DNA from: Acidimicrobiia bacterium
GTDB taxonomy: Bacteria; Actinomycetota; Acidimicrobiia; Acidimicrobiales; UBA8592
Assembly: GCA_030431575.1 (NCBI GenBank)
Contig: JAUIIS010000001.1
Location: 1 to 64,000, forward strand
Direction of reading: 5' to 3'
DNA length: 64,000 nucleotides
Shown here: positions 54,494-62,085 of the stretch, one piece after another
Layout of the letters: each line of letters opens with the position of its first letter
Numbering within the stretch: the stretch's first letter is position 1
The notes under the pieces: generated by a model
Database searches by the model: none
The model's input: the letters and a program-made list of their open reading frames with translations, nothing else
Told to the model about the DNA's origin: nothing
Made by a program: the position numbers and the translations under genes

Positions 54494-55837
54494 GTGGAAC
54501 CGATTGAACTGAAGGCGTGGGTTGAATCGGTGGCCGGCGTCGATGTCGCCTCAATCGAACCGGTGGGCTATGGCTCGTCTAACCTCACGTCGTTCGTCAC
54601 CCTGGCAGACGGGCGCGAGTGGGTGGCCCGAGTCGACACCGGACACGGCCCCACCGCTGGCACCGAGCTGGACCTGCAGCGCCAGGCCGGCTTCCTCGAC
54701 GCTCTCGCAAATCACGACGTCCGCTCGCCGAGGCTCGTCACCCTCAACGATGGCGCTACGACGATGCTCATGGAACGGGCCCCAGGCACCCACGAGCTAC
54801 CGGCCCCCGGGTCAAGCGAACGTGACGCGGTGCTCGACGACTACATGGACGCGCTGGCCCAGCTGCACAACCTCGACATTGGCGCCTTCGATCTCCCGGG
54901 GATCGGCCGGCCGACCGTCCCGGAGGATCATGCCCGTAACGAGCTCGCCATCTGGCGGCGCGTCTATGAAGCCCGCCGACAGCGCCGTCATCCGATCGTC
55001 GATTTCTCCTTCGCCCTGCTTCACGAGCTCGCTCCGCCGGCCGTACAGCGGACGGTTGTGTGTCACGGCGATGTCGGCCCAGGCAACTTCCTCCATGCCG
55101 ACGGTGGTGTCACGGCCCTTGTCGACTGGGAGTTCGCGCACATCGGCGACCCCATGGACGATCTCGCTTGGTGGGTCTTCCGCGGCCACGACATGGCTGG
55201 CGATGTCGGCGACCTGCGCGCACAACTCCAACGTTGGGCGAGAACAACTGGTCTGACCCCCGACCCAAACGCAATCGAGTACTACCGCGCCTTCGTGATG
55301 CTGCGATGGCTGGTCAGTGCGATCGCGACCGTCGAGACCGGCGGACCCGCCATCGATCGATCGGTTCACAACCGACTGATCCCGCTGATGGGCGCGCTCC
55401 TCCCACAGTCGTTGAGCCGGCTCGTCGGCGTGACTCTCGACGACTCGCCGCCGGTCGCCGACGAGCAGCTACTCGGGATGACACCCATCCTCAACACAAT
55501 GCACGGTGATCTCATTGAGGTCGTACTCCCTGCTATCGACGACCCGATGGCCCAAGAGCGCGCCCGGTCGATCACTGCGTACCTGGGGCACCTCGGCGCA
55601 GTCGAGCAGTTCGGCGTGGCCGTGACCGCGGCGAACGCTCGCGATCTGACTGAACTGCTTGGCTCTGACGTCGCTGCAGGCAGCGAAGAAGTCATCGCAG
55701 ACACGTTCGCCGCACTGGCCCGTACGAACCCGGTATCGGCCCTGCGAACACTCGCCGCGATCGGTGACCGCACCATCCTGCTGTGGCCAGAGGTCGCTGC
55801 TCGGCCCAACGTCGGCCTCGTGAGTATTCCCAGTTGA
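54494..55837 (+). CDS. Aminoglycoside-phosphotransferase-fold kinase (acyl-CoA-pathway type)
   Basis: 447 aa, GTG start 1 bp after the preceding stop. APH fold: N-lobe GYGSSNLTSFVTL, catalytic loop VVCHGDVGPGNFL and metal-binding ALVDWEFAHIGDPMDDLA in the first 300 residues; a further helical C-terminal domain of about 130 residues is unusual. Bacterial homologues near P450 and lipid genes often phosphorylate hydroxylated acyl or sterol intermediates; resistance is not implied. The pairing with a P450 suggests oxidation followed by phosphorylation of a small molecule (inference). Confidence 0.85.
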   Translation: MEPIELKAWVESVAGVDVASIEPVGYGSSNLTSFVTLADGREWVARVDTGHGPTAGTELDLQRQAGFLDALANHDVRSPRLVTLNDGATTMLMERAPGTHELPAPGSSERDAVLDDYMDALAQLHNLDIGAFDLPGIGRPTVPEDHARNELAIWRRVYEARRQRRHPIVDFSFALLHELAPPAVQRTVVCHGDVGPGNFLHADGGVTALVDWEFAHIGDPMDDLAWWVFRGHDMAGDVGDLRAQLQRWARTTGLTPDPNAIEYYRAFVMLRWLVSAIATVETGGPAIDRSVHNRLIPLMGALLPQSLSRLVGVTLDDSPPVADEQLLGMTPILNTMHGDLIEVVLPAIDDPMAQERARSITAYLGHLGAVEQFGVAVTAANARDLTELLGSDVAAGSEEVIADTFAALARTNPVSALRTLAAIGDRTILLWPEVAARPNVGLVSIPS

Positions 55838-55858
55838 AGACAACGGCGCTCCAGGAGC

Positions 55859-55883
55859 GACTTGGGCCTTAGCAGCCCAAGTC
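55859..55883 (+). terminator. Hairpin closing the phosphotransferase operon
   Basis: GACTTGGGC and GCCCAAGTC pair perfectly over 9 bp with a 7-nt loop, 22 bp after the phosphotransferase stop; a second small hairpin (GGGCT/AGCCC) follows. It separates the P450-linked operon from the TIR/STAND operon. Confidence 0.6.
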
Positions 55884-55933
55884 ACCAACTGCCGGGCTTG
55901 ACGAGCCCAACCCCGCTCCAGCCGCACCTGACC

Positions 55934-55939
55934 TAGGAT
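55934..55939 (+). promoter_or_regulatory. Putative -10 box for the TIR/STAND/SLATT operon
   Basis: TAGGAT ends 6 nt before the ATG at 55946; no ribosome-binding site precedes the ATG. The same hexamer lies before the UPF0182 gene start. A leaderless operon start is likely. Confidence 0.45.
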
Positions 55940-55945
55940 GCCAGC

Positions 55946-57346
55946 ATGCCAAGGGGGGAACCTGAGATCTTCATTAGCTACCGGCGATCCGACGTAGCCG
56001 GTTGGGCAGTCGCCTTGTTCCAGCGGCTCAGCCAGGCGCTGGGCGATGGCGTTGTCTTCATGGACAGCGACGGCATCGAACCCGGCGATGCATTCCCGAC
56101 GAGGCTGGCCGATGCGCTCGACTCGGCTCGCGTCGTCATTGTGTTGATGGGTCCGCGCTGGAGTCAGGAGGTGCGCGAGCGTTCCGCTTTGGGGCAACGG
56201 GACTGGGTGGTCCACGAGATCGAAACAGCCTTCAAGCGCGGAACCAGAGTGGTTCCCGTGATAGTTGACAAGGCCTCAATGCCCTCGGCCAGCGACCTCC
56301 CTGAAAGCATCGGCCACCTCCACAACTTGCACTACTTCGAAGTTCGGGGTTCGGCCTATGGCCGCGATGTCGATGGACTTGTCGAAGAGATGGAGGACGC
56401 GTTGGCCGCGGACGCAATCGACCAGGCAAGAGGTGGCCAAACCAACCGGGGAGTCAAGACCATCTTGGATGCGGCGGGCTGGGCTTCGCTCATCGCTCGT
56501 GTTGAGTCCGGCGCCTGCGTCCCAGTCTTGGGCCCGGCGGTCAGCCCCGACGTTGAACCGCAACTACAAAGCCTGCTCTCACGGGCTCGCACGGTTCCAG
56601 CAAGCCTCATCGGCGACACCGAGCTACCTCGCGTTGCCCAGGCGGTGACGGTGGGCGTCGACCGCGCGTTTGTACGCCAAGCTCTCACCAGCGCTCATCA
56701 AGACCAAGCGAACCAGGCCACCCCTGAACGCGACGGGTGTGAACCCTTCGCGCGGCTCAATGTGCCGCTCTATCTCACGACCAGTTACAGCAACGAGTTG
56801 GCGATCTCCCTCGGGAAACGCGAGCGCCCTGCGCGCATGGTCGAACCCGCACGACAAAGTCGCCTCGACGGGGGCATCGGGCTGGCACTCGAAGCCCCGC
56901 CGCTCAGCCTCGATGTCAAAGAACCAACCGTGGTGCACCTCTTCGGCCGCTACGACAACCCAGGCCAGATGACGGTGACTGAAGATGACTTCTTCGACCT
57001 CCTCGTTCGAATGAGCCGTGAACAGGGATTCTTTGATCCCGCTGTCCGCAGCCAACTCGCCACCTCATCGCTGCTCTTTGTTGGCTTCCGACTAGATGAT
57101 TGGCGCTTCAGGCTGCTCCTTCGTGGGTTTGGCGCGCAGCTCGCCGATACCGGAATCTCAAGCATTGCGGTGGTGCAAGTTGATCCGGAGGACATCCCTG
57201 ACGGCCATGATGAGAGTACGGTCTCGGGCTTCGTCGAGCGGTACTTCACCTCCGGTCGTGCTGTTGATGTTCGTGCCTATGTCGGGAGTGCCCAGTCCTT
57301 TACCGCCGACCTCGAACAGCGGCTAGGTAAGAGTCTCAACTCATGA
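55946..57346 (+). CDS. TIR domain + SIR2-like domain protein, candidate NAD-degrading immune effector
   Basis: 466 aa, two domains. Residues 5-150 are a TIR domain: EIFISYRRSD, VVFMDSDGIEPGDAF, VVIVLMGPRWSQ and a Glu at 91 (WVVHEIETAF) where TIR NADases have their catalytic Glu. Residues 185-440 resemble a SIR2-like domain: ACVPVLGPAVSP, a motif VVHLFGRYDNP with the expected His331, and LLFVGFRLDDWRFR. The usual SIR2 TTNYD motif is TTSYS here, so the second site may be inactive. Bacterial TIR and SIR2 proteins deplete NAD to stop phage. First of three ATGA-coupled genes. Confidence 0.85.
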   Translation: MPRGEPEIFISYRRSDVAGWAVALFQRLSQALGDGVVFMDSDGIEPGDAFPTRLADALDSARVVIVLMGPRWSQEVRERSALGQRDWVVHEIETAFKRGTRVVPVIVDKASMPSASDLPESIGHLHNLHYFEVRGSAYGRDVDGLVEEMEDALAADAIDQARGGQTNRGVKTILDAAGWASLIARVESGACVPVLGPAVSPDVEPQLQSLLSRARTVPASLIGDTELPRVAQAVTVGVDRAFVRQALTSAHQDQANQATPERDGCEPFARLNVPLYLTTSYSNELAISLGKRERPARMVEPARQSRLDGGIGLALEAPPLSLDVKEPTVVHLFGRYDNPGQMTVTEDDFFDLLVRMSREQGFFDPAVRSQLATSSLLFVGFRLDDWRFRLLLRGFGAQLADTGISSIAVVQVDPEDIPDGHDESTVSGFVERYFTSGRAVDVRAYVGSAQSFTADLEQRLGKSLNS

Positions 57347-59823
57347 CCGACGCCAATGGCGAGCCATCGGGCCCGACGAGCGGCATTCGGAACCCCTTCG
57401 TTGGCCCGCGGCCATTCGAGGACACCCCCCAGGATCGTGCGCGATTCTTTGGCCGCGACCTAGAGACGGCCGAGGTCACATCGCTTATCCTCACCCAACA
57501 GACGCTGTTGCTGTACGCCGCGTCTGGCGCAGGCAAGTCTTCGCTGATGAAGGCTGCGGTACTGCCCATCTTGCGAGAACGCGGTGTCGAGGTGCTTCCG
57601 GTGGCGCGCTTCCAGACAGCCCGAAAGTACGCGTCGGGTAGCGAAGGTAACCCATATGTCCGAGCCGTTATTGAGTCACTCGGCCTCGACTTGGCGCCCG
57701 ACGCACACCTCAACCAGGCCATGGCTCTCAAGCGCTCAGCGGCCGGCTACTCGACGGGCTTGAGCCTTCTCGTCTTCGACCAGTTCGAAGAACTGTTCAC
57801 GATCATCACGGACGACACCACAGCGCATCGCCGCGAGTTCTTCACCCAAATCCGGGCGATCCTCGAAGATGACCCGCTGCTTCGGTTGGTGTTTGTGGTG
57901 CGCGAAGACTTTCTTGCGAGAGTCGATCCCTATGCGGCTCTGCTTCAAGGGGGAATACGCGCCCGATTCCGGCTGCGTCGACTTAGTCCTGCTGCTGCGA
58001 CCGACGCGATCATCAAACCGTTGCGCTCAGTGGGTAAGGAATGCGAACCCGGAGCGGCCGATTCGCTCGTTGTTGGGCTAGCTGAAACAAAATCGCTTGA
58101 TGCAGATGGCATCGTGCGCGACGTACCGGGCGAGTTCGTCGAAGCGGTGCAGCTGCAAGTGGTCTGTCGCGATCTCTGGGATGGGCTGCCACACGATGCC
58201 CAGGTGCTGACAAAGGAGCACTTCGCTCGAGCCGGCAATGTAGATCGGGCGCTGACAAACCACTATGAGCGTGCGATTACCAAGGCTGCCCAGGCCGCCG
58301 ACATGCCTGAAGCCAAGATTCGTCGTTGGGTAGACAACTCGCTGATCACAAGCTTGGGGACACGCAACCCCATCCTGGACGAGGATGCGGACGAGATGGC
58401 TGACGTCATCGCCTCATTGGAAGCTAACCGGCTGCTTCGGCCTGAGCTTCGCTCGGGAGCACGCTGGTTCGAGCTCACCCACGACCGCCTCATCGGGCCG
58501 ATCCAGGAGAGCAATCTCGCGGCGAGAGAAGCGGCGAAGGACCGCTTTTTGAAACGTCTCCTGATCGCAGGCGGCGTCGCTGCGGTGCTGTTGACCGCGG
58601 TTGGGATCTGGATCGGTTTTCTTGCAGACTCCGATACGGCGGTCGCGGTTCCCACGCCGGTACCCGGCCCAGAAGGAACTGTTGAGATCGGTGGAGGTCC
58701 TGAGGACCCATTGCCCGACAGCATGATGGACATTGATGGCGTTCAGGCGGTAACCGGATTCGTCGACCAACCATTCAGGGTCGATGTTGCCGTCACCGCT
58801 CAGCGCGCCACTAATGCCACGCTCGAGGTTGGCTTCTCCGACGATGAATTCGAGTTCCTCACAAGCGATGGGCTTGCGTGCACCCAATTACCTGCTGACG
58901 GGTCATTCGTCGTTGTCCAATGCGCGCTCCCTGCGGAGTTCGACGACGAGGTTCACCTCGACTTGCAACCGTTGGGCCTCCTGCAAGCCGCTCCCGTGCA
59001 GGCCACGGTGTTCAGCGCGGCAACCGAGGACGACCCAACCAGCGACGACATCGTCCTGGCACAGGACTTACTGACCGCTGATGTGGTGGTTGACACCAGA
59101 CCCCTCCTCGAGGGCGTCGAGGCCGTGGAGTTCGTTGAAGCCGCCCCTGGAGGGGTCGAGGCCCGCGGACTCCAGCAGTGGTTCCCCGTTGTTGCTGTGC
59201 AAACCAACGAGGTCGACTGCCTTTTTGTGATGGCCCAGGAGTTTGGCGATGGTCGAGTAGTCGCCATTGGCCACGACGCGCTGTTGAGCTCAGAGATTGA
59301 GCATGCCGACAACGCCCGACTTGTCAGCAACATCTTGAGGTGGGTGGGCAAGGACAACGCCCGCGTGGCCTTTGCTGCCAATGGTTTCGCCTGGACAACG
59401 TCGGCCACGTCGCCGGGTCTCGAAGCCGAGATTGCGACGCTCGGGTACAGCAGCGAGGACGTCGAGGATTTGCGGGATCTCTCAGGCATTGATGTCTTGG
59501 TCATTGGCAACAGTTGGGAGTACCTGTCGTCCGCCGAGTACGTGGAAATTGGGACGTTCGTCGAAAATGGCGGCGGCCTAGTGCTCGCGGGCCTGGGATG
59601 GTCTTGGGAAGCTTTCGTGTTTCCGAACCCAGCCACCGGCAACAGCCTCGATCCGAATTGGGCGGACATCCCGGTGGGGGTACCCCTCTACACCATGGAT
59701 GTCATCGGCCTGTCCTTTGACGTGGTCTGGTCGAGAGAGATTCTCGACCCGGCAACCCTGTATCCGGTTGCGCCGTCGATCGTGCTTCCCACTGCGGATC
59801 AGCTCAAGTGTCTGGGGTTATGA
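57343..59823 (+). CDS. Membrane-spanning STAND-type NTPase (nSTAND1-like) with exported C-terminal domains
   Basis: 826 aa. N-terminal half: NPFVGPRPFED, Walker A LLYAASGAGKSSL (Lys65), Walker B LLVFDQFEELF (about 142-152), VVREDFLARVDPY and a helical/winged region ending RWFELTHDRLIGPIQESN, the layout of nSTAND1 NTPases. A single membrane helix (about 403-425) leads to roughly 400 exported residues: a beta-rich segment, then GDGRVVAIGHDALLSS and a second block with NGGGLVLAGLGWSWEAF, recalling the GATase-like modules of TCAF/M60 proteins. STAND NTPases are signal switches; here the sensor would lie outside the membrane. Start is in ATGA overlap with the TIR gene. Confidence 0.85.
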   Translation: MTDANGEPSGPTSGIRNPFVGPRPFEDTPQDRARFFGRDLETAEVTSLILTQQTLLLYAASGAGKSSLMKAAVLPILRERGVEVLPVARFQTARKYASGSEGNPYVRAVIESLGLDLAPDAHLNQAMALKRSAAGYSTGLSLLVFDQFEELFTIITDDTTAHRREFFTQIRAILEDDPLLRLVFVVREDFLARVDPYAALLQGGIRARFRLRRLSPAAATDAIIKPLRSVGKECEPGAADSLVVGLAETKSLDADGIVRDVPGEFVEAVQLQVVCRDLWDGLPHDAQVLTKEHFARAGNVDRALTNHYERAITKAAQAADMPEAKIRRWVDNSLITSLGTRNPILDEDADEMADVIASLEANRLLRPELRSGARWFELTHDRLIGPIQESNLAAREAAKDRFLKRLLIAGGVAAVLLTAVGIWIGFLADSDTAVAVPTPVPGPEGTVEIGGGPEDPLPDSMMDIDGVQAVTGFVDQPFRVDVAVTAQRATNATLEVGFSDDEFEFLTSDGLACTQLPADGSFVVVQCALPAEFDDEVHLDLQPLGLLQAAPVQATVFSAATEDDPTSDDIVLAQDLLTADVVVDTRPLLEGVEAVEFVEAAPGGVEARGLQQWFPVVAVQTNEVDCLFVMAQEFGDGRVVAIGHDALLSSEIEHADNARLVSNILRWVGKDNARVAFAANGFAWTTSATSPGLEAEIATLGYSSEDVEDLRDLSGIDVLVIGNSWEYLSSAEYVEIGTFVENGGGLVLAGLGWSWEAFVFPNPATGNSLDPNWADIPVGVPLYTMDVIGLSFDVVWSREILDPATLYPVAPSIVLPTADQLKCLGL

Positions 59824-60722
59824 GGCCGGCCCCGGAACCCTCGTCAACGCTGCAATCTGCGTGGCAGATCCACCGCGGCTGGTCCGAGGCGGCAGACCGG
59901 ATCAAGGCAGAGATCACTCGTGCCCGCACCGCGAGCCTAGTCCTGCTGGTTTCTGCGGCGGTGTTCGGGGCAGTGACGGCGCAGGACCAAGACTGGGTCA
60001 GCGATGCCACCTGGCAGCGCTTCTGGGGTATTGCGGCGGCAGTTTCGCTCGCCGGGGCCGGCGCCATCGAGACCCTCTATGCAACCCCGGCGAGAACGCG
60101 AGGGTGGACCTCTGCCCGTCAAGCGTCGGAGAGGCTCAAGGCCGCCGTTTGGCTCTACTTGTGTGAGGCACCGCCGTTTCACCGAGACACCGAGGCCGAG
60201 CGCGACGCACAGTTGTTCGAGCTTGTCGAAGATGTCGAGCGCAGGGCTTCTGCGGAGGCCACGCGTTCCGACCCTGTGTCGCTGCGAGAGCTCCCGAAAG
60301 TGCGCCCAAACCACCTTGCCGAAGATTACGTGGCTGGGCGGGCCCAGGGGCAGCTGAACTGGCACCGCGAGAACGGAGCGCTCGAGCGCAAACGGGGACG
60401 GCGCCTCAAGAGCGCGGTGGCGGTTCTCACAGCAATCGGCGCAGTCCTTGCTGGCCTTGGCGGCGTCTTCGAGACAGCGAGGCTGGCCACCTGGATAGCG
60501 GCCTTCTCGGCAGCAACAGCAGCACTGACGACGCATGCTGGTTCAGTGCAGCACGAGCAGGTGTCATTTTCGTATCTCAACACTGCGAGCCGGATTGAAC
60601 TGGCCATGCAACGCCAACGCACGCATGGAAGCTCCCCGGAAACCGATCGGCAGCTTGTGGTTGAGGTAGAGCAGATCCTGGCTGTGCAGAACGACATCTG
60701 GGGCCAGGTGATCGACCAGTAA
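59820..60722 (+). CDS. Double 2TM SLATT-type membrane protein (DUF4231-like)
   Basis: 300 aa from the ATG that overlaps the STAND stop (ATGA). Two similar halves, each a helical pair in the membrane plus a cytoplasmic helix: helices LVLLVSAAVFGAVTA and GIAAAVSLAGAGAIETLYA with ERLKAAVWLYLCEAPPF, then AVAVLTAIGAVLAGLGGVF and TWIAAFSAATAALTTHAG with a helix ending VEVEQILAVQNDIWGQV. This matches SLATT_3 + SLATT_1, 2TM effectors known from nucleotide-sensing conflict systems, thought to form pores. A GTG 12 bp upstream is an alternative start. Confidence 0.82.
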   Translation: MRPAPEPSSTLQSAWQIHRGWSEAADRIKAEITRARTASLVLLVSAAVFGAVTAQDQDWVSDATWQRFWGIAAAVSLAGAGAIETLYATPARTRGWTSARQASERLKAAVWLYLCEAPPFHRDTEAERDAQLFELVEDVERRASAEATRSDPVSLRELPKVRPNHLAEDYVAGRAQGQLNWHRENGALERKRGRRLKSAVAVLTAIGAVLAGLGGVFETARLATWIAAFSAATAALTTHAGSVQHEQVSFSYLNTASRIELAMQRQRTHGSSPETDRQLVVEVEQILAVQNDIWGQVIDQ

Positions 60723-60737
60723 GCGCGTGGCTGATCT

Positions 60738-61898
60738 CTAGCTCGACGTCGCAACTCCTTCGAAGTTGCTGAACGCATCAAGTGACACCTGGCGGCCAAC
60801 GGCTCGCCCCACTTCGCGGAGCTCATTGATGTGGCTCATCCCTGCCACTCGGTGGAGTCCAGCGAGGGTCTTGCGGCCGCTCAGGTGGCTGAGACCCAGC
60901 TCTTCAAGCCCACCAATAGTGAGCGTGGCGTTGTACCGGGCATAGGTGAACTTGCGGTCTTCGGCACCGGCTCCTTCTGAGAGGTTGCCGATCTCGCGGT
61001 CCAGCGGCGCTCCATGGACGCAGTGTCCAACCGTTCGACACGACAGGTCTTGGTGTTGCACTGCTCCACCCAACAAGGTGCCCGGCAACGTCTTGAGTGT
61101 GTAGAGCGCGTGCATGTCTCTCGCTCGAAGTTCTGGCTGAACGTTGGGCGTCATCCCCGTCCCGACAGACACCACGAGCATCTTGTCGACGCCGGTAGGC
61201 CAGCACAGCCGGTACTCGGGCAGTGTGGCCTGGGTATAGAGCTGGAAAGCCGGGTTGTTGTAGGGCGTGATTGCCCCGTCTACGAACACAAAATCTCGCC
61301 CACCCAATGTCACCGGTTCGGGGGGGTAGATCAATGGTGCGGCCGTGCTTGCTCTGACAACCTCCCAAAGCGGCAGACGAAGATTGCAGTCGTCGCGGGA
61401 CGCAGCGTTGTACTTGGCCAACGGGTTGTTGCTCAGCGGCCAGGCGGAATCGGTGTTTGCATTGTGCATCACAACAAGCAGCAGTGACTTGAAGTCCGCG
61501 TCCCCAAAGTACGTGTCAGCTCCATATTCCTCTCGCATCCCGGCGGCCAGCTTGGCGCTCGGGAACCTGTAGCCAAGTAGCGTTCGCACTCTCTTGTGGA
61601 ACGGGAGCGTCTCGAACATCTCGGGCCCACGCTCGGTGTAGATCCGCATCAGCCGCTCCACCGGCCATCCAAGGGCCAGGCCCGAAGCAATCATTGCGCC
61701 CGTTGATGTACCAGCAAAATAGTCGAAGTAGTCCGAAAGGACGAGGTCAGGTTTCTTGTACTTGGCCCGGAGTTTGGTTTCGAGCGCTGACAACACCTCG
61801 AGGCTTAACACGCCTCGGATCCCACCACCGTCCAGCGCCAGCAGACGCCTTTGGCCCGCGACTCTTGCGTCCGGAACCAACTCCATTATCTCACGCAC
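60738..61898 (-). CDS. Patatin-like phospholipase
   Basis: 386 aa. Ser-Asp lipase: oxyanion loop DGGGIRG (23-29), nucleophile Ser65 in GTSTG, catalytic Asp207 in VDGAITPYNNP. Cleaves acyl chains from membrane phospholipids; patatins are also effectors in CBASS-type anti-phage systems (CapV). No signal peptide, so it acts from the cytoplasm. It converges on the SLATT gene with 15 bp between, and is divergent from the lipoxygenase-like gene. GTG 61898 is used, ATG 61886 is an alternative. Confidence 0.92.
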   Translation of the reverse strand: MREIMELVPDARVAGQRRLLALDGGGIRGVLSLEVLSALETKLRAKYKKPDLVLSDYFDYFAGTSTGAMIASGLALGWPVERLMRIYTERGPEMFETLPFHKRVRTLLGYRFPSAKLAAGMREEYGADTYFGDADFKSLLLVVMHNANTDSAWPLSNNPLAKYNAASRDDCNLRLPLWEVVRASTAAPLIYPPEPVTLGGRDFVFVDGAITPYNNPAFQLYTQATLPEYRLCWPTGVDKMLVVSVGTGMTPNVQPELRARDMHALYTLKTLPGTLLGGAVQHQDLSCRTVGHCVHGAPLDREIGNLSEGAGAEDRKFTYARYNATLTIGGLEELGLSHLSGRKTLAGLHRVAGMSHINELREVGRAVGRQVSLDAFSNFEGVATSS

Positions 61899-61957
61899 AA
61901 GACCCCACCCTCTGGAGAAGCCGCGTATACGGCCAGTCTCTCACTGAAACCGCAGTC

Positions 61958-62057
61958 GACAACGGCGTTGTTGTCAACTCGGCCTGTCTTCCTCGCACAT
62001 GCTGTGGTACCAAAGTGCTCTGCCAGGTGCTGGCAGGTGAGGCGCAATCGCTGCGCC
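61958..62057. promoter_or_regulatory. Three short inverted repeats in the patatin/lipoxygenase divergent region
   Basis: GACAAC/GTTGTC with a 6-nt spacer (61958-61975), TGCCAG/CTGGCA with 3 nt (62021-62035) and GGCGCA/TGCGCC with 5 nt (62041-62057). All are perfect 6-bp repeats in the 187-bp gap that must hold both divergent promoters; they could be regulator sites or mRNA hairpins in the lipoxygenase leader. No regulator gene is adjacent. Confidence 0.4.
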
Positions 62058-62085
62058 ACAAGAGTCTTCGGACAAAGCGGGACAG

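Noticed and set aside
54494-55837. Antibiotic-resistance phosphotransferase
   Set aside because: The fold is shared, but the extra C-terminal domain and the P450/TetR/DUF context point to small-molecule metabolism rather than drug inactivation.
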